Shown here in pieces: positions 50,301 through 60,817 of a stretch of DNA of 64,000 bases. Positions within the stretch are counted from its first letter, which is position 1. Each line of letters starts with the position of its first letter. Position numbers and translations under genes: made by a program. The DNA comes from Mallotus nudiflorus (lineage: Eukaryota > Streptophyta > Magnoliopsida > Malpighiales > Euphorbiaceae). The notes below the pieces were generated by a model. It ran no database searches and was not told the origin of the DNA. It was given only the letters and a program-made list of their open reading frames with translations. The stretch covers positions 618,501 through 682,500 of the forward strand of contig CANTUR010000057.1 of NCBI GenBank assembly GCA_947683625.1, in the 5' to 3' direction.

Positions 50301-50625
50301 AATAAAATATTAGGGAAATAATAAACCCTAATTAAATAAATATACACACACCGGCTTTATTTAATAATTTAAAAATATGTATGAGTTCATGCAAGTCCGT
50401 AAATACATTTAAAATAATTAATAATACATTGTTTACGTGAAAATTTCCCCGAAAATGCAAGTCCCGGGAAAATTTTACGTAAAACACTCAAAATAATACA
50501 CCGTAATTAAAATAGGTTTAAAATACATAACAACTCATAAAAATATCGTAATATATATACAAAAATTATTGACACTGTATATCCCGGTACAGTGTAAAAA
50601 TATTTTAAAAACACGGGATATTACA
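47396..50625 (-). repeat. 5' LTR of element D
   Basis: A complete 3230-bp reversed LTR, TGTCACGACCC to CGGGATATTACA. It contains the paired repeats (about 48100-48190), the GCCCACTAGGTAGCACG hairpin (about 48309), the ACGAGAATTCTACCG block (about 48868) and the GC-rich island with a CTCACCGGAGCTC donor-like edge (49856-50118). The ORFs at 49857-50150 are this island. Confidence 0.93.
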
Positions 50626-50815
50626 ATTTGTTAAAAGAATATAAATATAGGTATAATGCGGTAAATGTTTAAATATAATATGGGATATAAAAAAATATAT
50701 AAAAAAAATTTTTTAGTGTAAAAAATAATATAATGAATTAGAAAAAATTACCATAAAAACTACATTTTTAATGTAAATTTTATATCATTTTAATGTAATG
50801 GGTTGGAGATGCCTA

Positions 50816-51090
50816 AAGGCGAAAGAATCAGCTTCACCGCAAATAAATCATTAGTCAAGCTGAGATCGTTGACTTCAAATGCGCAGCATTTGGTTTTTGC
50901 TCCTTACGGTACTTATTGGGAAAAGATTCTTTGATGAGAACAATGGTGCACAAGATGAGAAGGGTCATCCAACTGGGGATATTATAAGGGATTTTATGTT
51001 TGTTACAGGTTGCTTGTTCTTGGTGATTTCATCCCATTTATTGGATGGTTGGACATCAGTGGAATCGAGAAGACCATGAAGCAGGATGAG
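50816..51090 (+). pseudogene. Cytochrome P450 fragment with internal deletion
   Basis: Just right of the Harbinger end, one plus-strand frame reads ISFTANKSL...NAQHLVFAPYGTYW, the pre-helix-C region of plant A-type P450s. Within a few bases another frame continues LIGKRFFDENNGAQDEKG, DIIRDFMFVTG and, after a further shift, GDFIPFIGWLDISGIEKTM, a region normally more than 100 residues further on. A deletion therefore joined the two parts. The haem-binding Cys region is absent. P450s of this type are ER-anchored monooxygenases of specialised metabolism. The piece lies between the inverted repeats at 22998 and 51424, consistent with capture by a Mutator-like element. Confidence 0.7.
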
Positions 51091-51277
51091 GACTAAACAT
51101 GGTGGTGGCGGTGAGCAGGTAAGAATAGATGAAAAGTAGAGAATGGGAAAAAAATGGTTAGGGTTAGAATTTAATTTTTTTAAATATTTAATTAACAAAC
51201 AATGGCCTTCTAATTTAATGCCATGTTAGTTTTGTTTTTTAGTTTAATGTTTTAAATTTCCACGACACAATAAGTGT

Positions 51278-51424
51278 TTTACATGTGTTATTTTTGTGTT
51301 ATAGGTATGAAATTAGTCTAAAATTAAAATTTAAACGTATTATTAGTCACAATAAAAATTGAAATGTATCATACATCAAAAGGGTAAAGTTCATGTATGA
51401 AATAGAGTATTTAGCCTATTTAAA
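51278..51424 (-). repeat. Right terminal inverted repeat of the outer Mutator-like element
   Basis: The reverse complement matches 22998-23125 (TTTAAATAGGC, TTTACCCTTTTGA, TTATTGTGACTAATA, CATGTAAA in order, with small indels). It lies 190 bp beyond the P450 fragment. Confidence 0.55.
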
Positions 51425-54224
51425 TATTTTTATATGAACTATTATTAATCTATAATTTAATAACTAAGCATCTGTTTCGTAATAAATAAAATTAAAAGTT
51501 GGTAACTTCTCAAACTAATTTAGTGGTATGCAGAACTAACATTGCAGTAATCATATAATCATGAATTTAGAATTTGACTTAATATCTTTAGCAGTTTGGT
51601 TCAAACCTATCCTTGCCTTAAAACAATTTTCTGTTTTTTGGGGATCTTATCATTGCCTTAAAATAGTTGAATACTAGATCCAATTAATATGGGCTGTAAG
51701 CATAGGATAATAGATTAACAATGCACCAATTTAATTGATTGCCTAATTCAAAACCCAAAAAGCCAATATTTGATTAGGTTTAGTGTCGCTTTCGTTAATG
51801 GAAATTACAAGCATAATAAAAAAAAATTATAATTCATTTGGTGTGATCATAGTAAGTATAAATAATTTATCTTGTTAATAAGATTAAAGTAACGAATTTG
51901 ATCTCCCTTTCCCTTAACCTTCCAATTGTTAAAAAAAAAAAATCATTTTCTTTCACATTAATGCAATGTAAACAGATTAAAAAAAATAAAAAGCCACAGA
52001 AATATTTCTTTGAGAGTGGAATTGGCATATATAATTCTCACCCTCTTCGGCTAAGCACAGAGCTTTAAGATAAACAGTTAATATTAACAATATTATATAT
52101 ATGTAAACAATTTATTATCTATATTAGGGCCTCAAATGATTAATCCTTTGGAGGATTTTTTTTTTTACTGTGCATGAGACAAATTTTCACCAATAGGTGA
52201 GACTCTCAATCATTTCATCATGCTTTTTCACCTACTTAAAAATAAACATTACCACACAAATCTATATAGTCCTAATTCAAGTAGTTTAATTACCCCTCCA
52301 ATGAAATTTGACCTTTAATATGTGACATAAATGGTTTACTACACTAATAGCCATCCTTCTTTTTGTTAATCAAAGACTAGTTCTATATAAACACGCACTT
52401 CTTCCATTTTACAATCTATGTTAATATTAAGAAAATATTAACTCAAACTTTTCTAAATGTTGACATTTTTATTAAATAAAATTTGACAACTTGTACATTT
52501 AGAGTTCGACATTCAATTTTTAATGCATGACGTGTAATATAAATATTTGCATTTGATTACTAAAAATATAATGCTCACATTATAGGCTACAGAATATGAA
52601 ACAATTTTCAGCTATATGTATAGTGTAATACTACGTGTGAGTCGTGCAAAAGTACTATTGATATGCACTTTAGAGTAAATGATGGGATTTGGACTGCAAC
52701 ATCTAGGGAGGTTGTTATTGGTTTGAACCATGACAAAATCCCTGCAGTTCATCTTCTTCAGCCATTGGATAGATAGTGAAAATCCAATATAAGAAATCGC
52801 CCAACTTTCTATTTTATTACTTTTATATACTTATTTCATTTGTAGCAGTATGCCAATGAATTCCTCATGTTCTGTTCCAGATATAAGCTTTTCAATCTTC
52901 AATTTAAAACGTTTTGGTAACAAATATATGGATTGAGATATGAATTTTAAATTCCATTTTGGTTATTGGATAATGTCCGATGATATAAGTGTAAATTTAT
53001 TATAAGGTCATATGATTCATACTGAATCGGAACCAAAATAAAGGTGAAATGAGATGAAAAATCGCAAAGCAAGTGAAACGTATGCGTGAGATATGCATAA
53101 TAATTTTTCAGTGTAAAGATGCAATATTTCCATTGCTACAATCTGATCTTATCCTCTCAACCATTAAGAGAAAAAAAATACATAGCAAAATAGAACAGCC
53201 TTGCCAAGAAAAGGTTAGAGACTGTCTCGTACAAAAGAGACATGTTAAAGCAATCGGATCATTTAGAATCCATTATAATCACTCCCATAAATGCATGTTG
53301 ATAAGTATAATTAAGGATAACATTTGAATTGATAGGATAATTATCTTGTGTCTTTCAAAATGATAAGCTACCACTTGCAAATGATGAGCCCTAGAGTGTA
53401 AAGGTGTGTCACATTCATAACATCAGGATATCGTCAGTAAGCTAGTTAATAACTCAAAAACTAATATGATTTCACAACTTAATCTACAAATAACTCAAAA
53501 ACTACAGAAATTTCATAACAAAGTAAATGTTATAATTTCAAAAGAAAATTTCTTTTGAGTTACGGTTACAGAAAATTTTTTGCCCACTAAAATGTTGAAT
53601 TTACAAAACATTAATGTGAATATTCAGAATATATATGACACATCAAAGAGTTGAGTGTAATATACTAGGTGTAGAAAAGCTAAAGGCCACCATCTTTTTT
53701 TATCCCACTTGTTTCTTTGCACACAAATTGCCTTTCAAAAATTTCATTGGAAAAAAAACAATTGAACAAGCACATAGAGAAATATATTATGTGAAGGACA
53801 GACCTGGAAAGATGGATATCCTAGCGGAAGATCATTTCCTTGCACTTTTTCTCGGTTGAGGTTTCTCAATGTCCCTATTGCCTCTAACTACATATAGTGG
53901 AAGACAATGTGTCTTTGCATATCAAAGGGGGTTATTCTTTACAGTGAGTCTTCTCAAGGCATCAGATTAACATAGTAATCACTTCTTTAGAAAGGGATGC
54001 TACTCATTATATGCAATTTAATAAGAAACTGCATTGTTACCTATTGTTGCTTTTTCATACAAGAACCTCCTCTCTCCTGTTCCATGAATGGATTCTATAG
54101 AGAGGACATAACAACACAGACAAGGTCTTATCAAAAGATTTATATATTTAACTTCTCTACTGTTCTATAACAAATTACAACAAGATGAAATTCGAGATTT
54201 GCGAATCAAGAAACCACAGATAAC
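51425..54224. other. Intergenic DNA, no gene recognised
   Basis: Less AT-extreme than the transposon regions but without a recognisable gene. It forms the 3' flank of the sulfotransferase pseudogene. The one coding-like stretch is listed separately (52639-52776). Short ORFs at 53073-53327 and 53635-53859 have no recognisable motifs. Confidence 0.4.
52639..52776 (+). other. Short coding-like stretch, unassigned
   Basis: A 45-codon open stretch reads DMHFRVNDGIWTATSREV then VIGLNHDKIPAVHLLQPLDR before a stop. Its residue composition is protein-like and unlike the surrounding AT-rich frames, and an acceptor-like TTTTCAG lies upstream (about 52605). I do not recognise the family. It may be one exon of a decayed host gene. 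Confidence 0.3.
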
Positions 54225-54634
54225 TCATGAAATATAATATGAGGTGTATCAAAAATTCTTGTATTCTGATATCTCAAGTATCCTATAAACTTCCTCCTAA
54301 TTATTAATTTGTTCAGAAAGAGGTTTGAAATGAATCTTCACTTGACGGCACACTAGATTTCTAGATGGAACTCTAAGAAACTCTTGTGCATCAGATTAAG
54401 CCTGAATATTGAAAAATGGATGTGAGAATTTACATTATACACTAAATAAATCATGTTGGATTCTTTTTCTAAGCTTACCTTGGAATTTTTCATCAAGTCC
54501 TCATAATACAACACCAAATGGCGAGAACTCTTGTAGAATTCCAAAGCTTCTGCCATGGCATGCCCAACACTGGAAAGGTCTGATACCAAGGCACTTGCAT
54601 TGAGTGTAGGTTTGAATCATGCAAGTAACTCAGC

Positions 54635-54945
54635 CTGCAAAGAACCATATATAGATAAGAGCATGGTAAATAACTTCACAGGTACTAGATTAACCATATA
54701 AGGAAAAATATTTTTTTTTCTACAACATAAATTAAGATAAGGTTTCATGAGGATTGAAGTTACACTTACAAGTAATTAAAATGATTGGTTGTGGATAGTA
54801 ATACACACAACAAATGGGTCAACCAAGCAACCACATGTATACAGATAACAGAACATGCAATGGAACTGACAGTCAACACCATAAGTGATGCCAAGAATTT
54901 ACAGAATGTACAACCATTCACAAACACATAAAAAGAAAGAGAGAC
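54635..54945. other. Intron of the sulfotransferase pseudogene
   Basis: The stretch between the GTHKSHMHPREE exon (ending 54946) and the acceptor TTCTTTGCAG at 54635. No other feature seen. Confidence 0.6.
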
Positions 54946-55124
54946 CTCTTCCCTAGGATGCATATGAGACTTGTGGGTGCCTTAATTTGCTTTGCATCTC
55001 TATTATAAGCATTGGCTAGAACAGATACAAGCCTTCGCAAGAGGTTTCTTCAAAAGAGAAATATTATAGATACACTTTTCTGGCTAAAATAATCCATAAT
55101 TTCTCTGTGATAAACCATTACAGC

Positions 55125-55491
55125 CTATAAAAAATTTGTAGTGGAAATCCAGCAATTAGCTAACATGAACTATACTTGATTGAGTTTATATTCAAAAATG
55201 GAGTTAGCAAAAAAAGCATCTTAAACTTACTTATAAAATTTACCATAGATTGAGCTTCAAGCAATTCAATTTCATGTATTCAGCTCATGGAAAATATATC
55301 CATACTTAGGTAAAAGAAAGGTAAAATTGATCTGTAGCCTCATATTCCATTCAGGGAAAAAGCTATCAAATAGTACAGACTGATGCTTTAGTGAAAGTAG
55401 CTTCAGGCTATGTCATTGTACAAAAACAGAGATAGAGAGAGAGAGAAAGAGAGAGAGAAATCTCTTAGGACTAGAAAAGAGATTCATGAGC
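55125..55491. other. Intron of the sulfotransferase pseudogene with a GA repeat
   Basis: Non-coding sequence between the exon ending KWMVNQ and the exon starting at the acceptor TTTTTTATAG. It holds a GAGA microsatellite at 55432-55460. The upstream donor reads CAG|GC instead of the usual CAG|GT. Confidence 0.6.
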
Positions 55492-55681
55492 CTGATTAAC
55501 CATCCACTTGAATCCAACTGCAGCTACACATTCATTCCTTACCACACTGTTGACCCATTCTAAGCCAAAGATAGTATCTAATGTTGCGTGAATGGTTTAC
55601 ATATTGCTTGTTCTTTGTTTCACTAAGAGAATTTCCCCATTTGAGCTTATATTGGGGTGACTGTTTAACAAAGTCTCAAAC

Positions 55682-58600
55682 TATCAATGGCAGAGGTTAT
55701 GGGCCGTAAATTGCTAAGATTATAACAGAAATTATGGCTAAGATTTTATCATAATCTGTGTGTTAGTTGTCCCATAATTTGTGTATTAGCTGTATATATA
55801 TTCTTACTTAAAGTAGATTAACAGTAATTAGTGTACTTGCTATAAATATTTTCTTATCTAAAATAGGTTATACAACAATAGTTATTTAAAGGAAAGATCA
55901 TCAAAGAAAAGGGCATTCAGCCATTTTCTTAAACTTTGTTATGGTATCAGAGCCTGCCTTTGAAATTGATAACTGAATCTTCGAATCTCTGTCAGTTTTT
56001 TTTTGCTTCTATCTTCCAAATTTTTCTGGTTTATTATCATTTTTTTTGTTGATTAATTTCTGATCAACAACTTTGGCTTTGAGATTTCATTTTTTTTGGA
56101 AGAATGTCTACTGAGAATTTTCTTGGAAGAATGTCTACAAAAACTTTGGCTATCAAATTTACAGGAAAGAATTATGCAACATGGGAATTTCAATTCAGAA
56201 TGTTTCTAAAAGGGAAGGAACTTTGGAATCACATTGACGAGTCTACTCCTGCTCCTAAAGAAGGTACAGAATTCAGTCAATGGGAGGCAAAGGATGCTCG
56301 AATCATCTCTTGGATTTTAGGTTCTATTGAACCACATATGGTGAAAAATTTATGTTCCTTTAGTACAACTAAGGAGATGTGGAATTATCTGCAACGCATA
56401 TATCATCAAGATAACACTACAAGATGATTTCAACTAGAACTTGACATTAGCAACTTCAGTCAAGGTAATCTCTTTATTGAGTAGTATTATTCTGGATTTA
56501 TTAATCTATGGAGCGAATATTTTGGTCTTATCTATTCAAAGGTACATAAAAAGGCCTTAGCCAGCCTTTAAGCAATTCATAAAAATAGTAGGCGCGATTA
56601 ATTTTTGATGAAACTAAGGCCAGAATTTGAAGTTGCACAGACTGGATTACTGAATAGAAATCTTGTCCCTTCCTTGGATATATGTCTTGGAGAATTATTG
56701 TGTGAAGAACAAAGAATGGCTACACAAGTTGCTCTAGGTTCGTCCAAGGAGACATCTGAGGTTGTTAATGCTGCTTATGTTGCTCAAGGGAAGAACTAAG
56801 GAAAGGGACAAATGTAGTGTTATAGTTGCAAGGAGTTCGGGCATATTGCCCGCAATTGTGGTAACAAATTCTGCAATTATTGTAAACAAAATGGACACAT
56901 TATCAAGCAATGTCCTACACGCCCAGAAAATCGATGAGGCCAAGCTTTTCAAGCTGCTATCTCAGACCCTACCACTATCAGTTCGATAGCTATAATTGCT
57001 AGCATAAATCAGTCTTTTGCTACTCCAGAAATGGTCCAACAGATGATCATCACAGTATTTTCTACTCTTGGACTTTATGGTCAAGGTAAGATTATTTCTT
57101 CTCCTTGGTTTGTTGATTCTGGGGCATCAAATCATATGACTGGATCACCTGATTGGCTGTATAATCTTCAGAAGTATACTGGAAAATAAAATATTCAGAT
57201 TGCTAATGGAAGTAATCTTCCAATTACTGTCATTGGTGATATTGGACCTTCCTTTCATCATGTATTTGTCTCTCCTGGATTGTCTACTAGTTTAATTTCT
57301 GTTAGGCAGTTGGTGGATAATAACTGTAATGTAAATTTCTCTTGTCATGGTTGTCTTGTGCATGATCAGGGGTCAGGGAAGGTGATCGCGAAAGGGCCTA
57401 AAGTGGGCAGATTATTTCCATTGCAATTTAATATTCCTAGAACTTTGTCTTTGGCTTCTATTATTATTGAAAATAAGGCTGACATTTGGCATAAATGATT
57501 GGGCCATCCAAATAATGTGATATTGTCTCATTTGATGAAGCATGGTTTTCTCGGTGACAAAAATTAGTGTTCTTCTAATAGTTTATCTCTTGATTGCGCT
57601 GTTTGTAAACTAGGAAAGAGTAAAGTGTTACCTTTTCCTACTTATGGTACTCGTGCTAATACATGTTTTGAGATTATCCATAGTGATGTTTAGGGTGTTA
57701 CTCCTATTATTTCACATGTGCAGTATAAATATTTTATGACATTATACATGGATATATTTTCTGTGTACCAAAGCTGAAGTGTTAACTATTTTCAGAATTT
57801 TTATGGCTTATATTAGGACTCAATTTTCCACCTCCATTAAGATTTTGCAGTTTGATAATGGTGGTGAGTATATGTCACATGATTTTTAAGCTTTCTTACA
57901 ACAAAAAGGCATTATATCTCAACGATCATGCCCTTATACCCCTTTACAGAATGGGGTGGTTGAACGAAAAAACTATCACTTGCTAGACATGGTTCGCACT
58001 TTACTCTTGAAGGCATCAGTTCCGCCTAGATTTTGGGTGGAATTTTTGTCAACTGCAGTTTATCTGATTAATTGGCTACCTTCTCAATAATTGAATTTTG
58101 ATTCTCCTTACTTCCGTCTTTTTGGTATGCAACCTAATTATCATATGCTACATTTGGATGTGTTTTCTTTGTTCACTTGCCTTCACATGAATGCCACAAG
58201 CTTACAGCTCAATCAATAAGGTGTGCATTTATGGGCTATAACACTACTCATAAAGGATTTTTGTGTTATGATACTGCCACTAATTGACTGTGTGTTTCTA
58301 GAAATGCGATTTTCTTTGAACATGAGTACTATTTTTAGCATTAGAATCTCCCTTCAAATGGTGTTCTTCTTCCTAGCTTTGATGATATATCTCCCACCAT
58401 TGAGCTTTTTAAACCTAATTTTATCTATAAGAAATGATAACCCCCATCATCGCAAATCCTTCCCGACCCTGATCCAGTGCCCACTTCAATGGCTATTCGA
58501 CGATCTAATCGTATTAGTCATCCTCCTGATAGGTATGGTTTTTCTGCTATTTTAGCTGATATTACAGTTCCTATCTCTTATTCTCAAGCCACTAAACATG

Positions 58601-60370
58601 TATGTTAGGAGAAAGCTATGCAAGAGGAACTTCAAGCTCTTTAAGAGAACCATACTTGGGATATTGTTCCTTGTCCTACTAATGTTAAACCCATTGGTTG
58701 TAAATAGGTATATTCCATTAAGCTAAAATCTAATGGCTCACTTGATCGATACAAAGCAAGGTTGGTGGCACTCAGAAATCGACAAGAGTACGAAGTTGAT
58801 TATGAGGAGACGTTTGCACCAATAGCAAAAATGATGACAATACGACTTATTCTAGCTATTGCTGCTTCTAAGCACTGGTCGTTACGACAGATGGATGTAA
58901 AGAATGCCTTTTTACATAGGGACCTTAAGGAAGCAATTTATATGACTCCACCACCAGGGTTATTTTCTATACTCTCTTCTGATGTTTGTAAACTAAAAAA
59001 GTCACTCTATGGTTTAAAACAGGCTCCACGTGCTTGGTTTGATAAGTTTCGATCCACGCTTATTAACTTCTCTTTTATCCAGAGTCAATATGATTCCTCA
59101 TTTTTTCTTTGCAAGACTGCTAACGGAATTTTTTTTGCTCCTAGTATAAGTTAATGACATCATTATTACAGGGACTGACTCTAAATTAATTTCTCAGCTT
59201 CAACAGCGTCTTCAAAGCTCTTTTCATTTGAAGGACCTAGGTCCTTTATGCTATTTTTTAGGCCTTGAAGTGAACTCTACAACGACTGGTATTTTCCTAA
59301 GTCAACATAAATACATTCAAGAGATAATTACATTGGCTGGTCTTCAAGATGGTCAATTTGTTGATACGCCTTTAGAAGTGAATGCTAAATATCGTCGTAA
59401 TGATGGTGATTTTCTACATGATCCCTCCTTATATAGACTTTTAGTGAGGAGCTTGAATTATCTAACTATTACCCGTCCTGGCATTTCTTTTACTATCTAA
59501 CAAGTTAGTTAATTTATGCAGGCCCCTCGGCACCTTCACTTGGCTGCTATTCATCGCATTGTTCGCTATTTACAAGGCACTTCTACTCGAGGTCTTTTCT
59601 TTCCTGTGGCTTCTCCTATTCACTTGGTTGCATATAGTGATGCTGATTAGGCTGGTTGTTTTGATACTCGATGTTCCATTATTGGCTAGTGCATGTTCAT
59701 TGGCAACTCTCTTGTCTTTTGGAAAAGCAAAAAGCAAGATCGGGTGTCGAAATCCTCAACTGAGTCTAAATATCGTGCTATGTCCTCTGCATATTCTAAG
59801 ATTGTTTGGCTTCGAGGACTGTTGGGTGAACTTGGGTTTCCTCAAATGGAACCTACTCCATTTCATACGAATAATACTAGTGCTATCCAAATTACAGCTA
59901 ACCCAATGTTTCACGAGCACACCAAGCACATAAAAGTGGATTGCCACTCCATTTGTGAAGCATATAATGCCCATGTCATTTCCCTACCTCACATTACCAC
60001 GGATCAACAGACTGTTGATGTCTTTACTAAGGCTCTCTCATGATAATGACATCATTTTCTGGTTACCAAATTGATGCTTTATGATCATCCAGCATCAATT
60101 TGAGGGGGGATATCAATGGCAGAGGTTATGGGCTGTCAATTGCTTAGATTATGGCAAAAATTATGGCTGAGATTTTATCATAATCTGTGTGTTAGTTGTC
60201 CCATAATTTGTGTATTAATTATATATATATTCTTACCTAAAGTAGATTAGCAGTAATTAGTGTACTTGTTGTAAATATTTTCTTGTCTAAAATAGGTTGT
60301 ACAATAATAGTTATTTAAAGGAAAGATTATCAAAGAAAAGGGCATTCAACCATTTTCTCAAACTTTGTTA
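55682..60370 (+). mobile_element. Ty1/copia retrotransposon inserted in sulfotransferase exon
   Basis: A complete 4689-bp element with 260-bp LTRs (55682-55941 and 60111-60370), a primer-binding site TGGTATCAGAGCC directly after the 5' LTR (55942) and a polypurine tract TGAGGGGGGA (60101-60110). CAAAC flanks both sides (55677-55681 and 60371-60375). The LTRs begin TATCAATGG and end TTTGTTA, so they lack the usual TG...CA ends. By eye the LTRs differ at about 20 of 260 positions, mostly transitions, so this insertion is older than Tekay element A. Confidence 0.93.
56104..60043 (+). pseudogene. Copia gag-pol, heavily broken
   Basis: From the ATG at 56104, gag reads KFTGKNYATWEFQFRMFL and GKELWNHIDES, with two zinc knuckles (CYSCKEFGHIARNC and CNYCKQNGHIIKQC, about 56818-56925). 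The order is then protease (WFVDSGASNHMT, about 57109), GAG-pre-integrase (DIWHK, stop, LGHPN, about 57484), integrase remnants (about 57600-58100), RT (NRQEYEVDYEETFAPIAK, RQMDVKNAFLH, SLYGLKQAPRAWF, about 58762-59154), DLGPLCYFLGLEV (59228) and RNase H (SSTESKYRAMSSAYSKI to VDVFTKALS, 59757-60043). PR-IN-RT-RH order proves copia. More than ten stops and shifts disable it; several stops are TAG/TAA where Gln is expected. Confidence 0.9.
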
Positions 60371-60817
60371 CAAACCACCCACTTCTAACTCTCTACATGG
60401 ACATAATAACAAAGAACCGAACTGAAGAACATGCACATTCCTCCTTGTAAGAGAAAATAGATATGTCAAGGCTAAACATTTAAGCTGCAAGTGTTAGGTG
60501 TAAAAAGAACAGCATGACCTGCTATAAGTCTTGGGATATGGAAAATGCACGTAATGGATTTCCTGATGTGGAATGTCATGGACATAGCAATTTCCCTTCA
60601 CAATATCATTGATGGACACTTGTTTTGACTTTAAAGGAATGGAGGTCTGATGGAGGTATAGATAGCAAATGTATACTCGAAATACCATTACAATGAAAAG
60701 AAAAAGTGATTTCTTTGATAATTTGGATGAGAAAATAATCTGCATGAAAGAAATAAGATACAGCAGTGAAGGATGTTTAAAAGGGAACTTGAAATTATGA
60801 ATGTCAATGGATCTTAC

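Larger units (their letters stand above)
43280..50625 (-). mobile_element. Tekay-type Ty3/gypsy chromovirus, element D (3'-truncated)
   Basis: In minus-strand order: 5' LTR 50625-47396, primer-binding site 47391-47380, gag-pol 47198-43280. The element stops abruptly in the integrase core, just after the FTS that follows VSDRGSV, so the rest of integrase, the chromodomain, polypurine tract and 3' LTR are missing. The truncation point is also the broken end of the Harbinger transposase. A target duplication cannot be checked. Its gag-pol is better preserved than that of element A. Confidence 0.9.
24266..50813. mobile_element. PIF/Harbinger DNA transposon, interrupted by LTR elements
   Basis: The ends carry short inverted repeats: G-TTATCTCCAACCCAT at 24266-24281 and, reversed, GGCATCTCCAACCCAT at 50798-50813. 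The right end is followed by TAA, the preferred 3-bp Harbinger target; the left flank (GAG) does not match. Between them are the two ORFs that define the superfamily in plants, a Myb/SANT-like protein (minus strand, 24766-25764) and a transposase (plus strand, from 42985), arranged divergently around a tandem repeat array. Without the LTR insertions the element would be only a few kilobases long. The boundaries are tentative because the TIRs are short and the target duplication is imperfect. Confidence 0.6.
54225..60739 (-). pseudogene. Membrane-anchored plant sulfotransferase pseudogene, split by copia
   Basis: Exons are recognisable by homology though each frame is short. 60739-60519: signal-anchor (SLFLFIVMVFRVYICYLYL), ending IHYVHFPYPKTYSR. 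60444-60371 plus 55681-55492: EECACSSVRFFVIMSM, stop, then RSGW|FETLLNSHPNISSNGEI to NECVAAVGFKWMVNQ. 55124-54946: YHREIMDYF, IIFLF, stop, RNLLRRLVSVLAN, GTHKSHMH. 54634-54479: KPTLNASAL, RHLVLYYEDLMKNSK. 54401-54225: EFLRVPSRNLVCRQVKIH, KPLSEQI. The family is a plant PAPS-dependent sulfotransferase with a P-loop and an N-terminal membrane anchor, presumably in the Golgi. Acceptors and donors are mostly intact (e.g. AAG|GTAAGC), but at least five stops, two frameshifts, a degraded P-loop and the copia insertion show it is dead. Confidence 0.85.

Noticed and set aside
54766..54963. 65-codon minus-strand hydrophobic ORF
   Set aside because: It overlaps the intron and the end of a sulfotransferase exon in a different frame from the homologous one.
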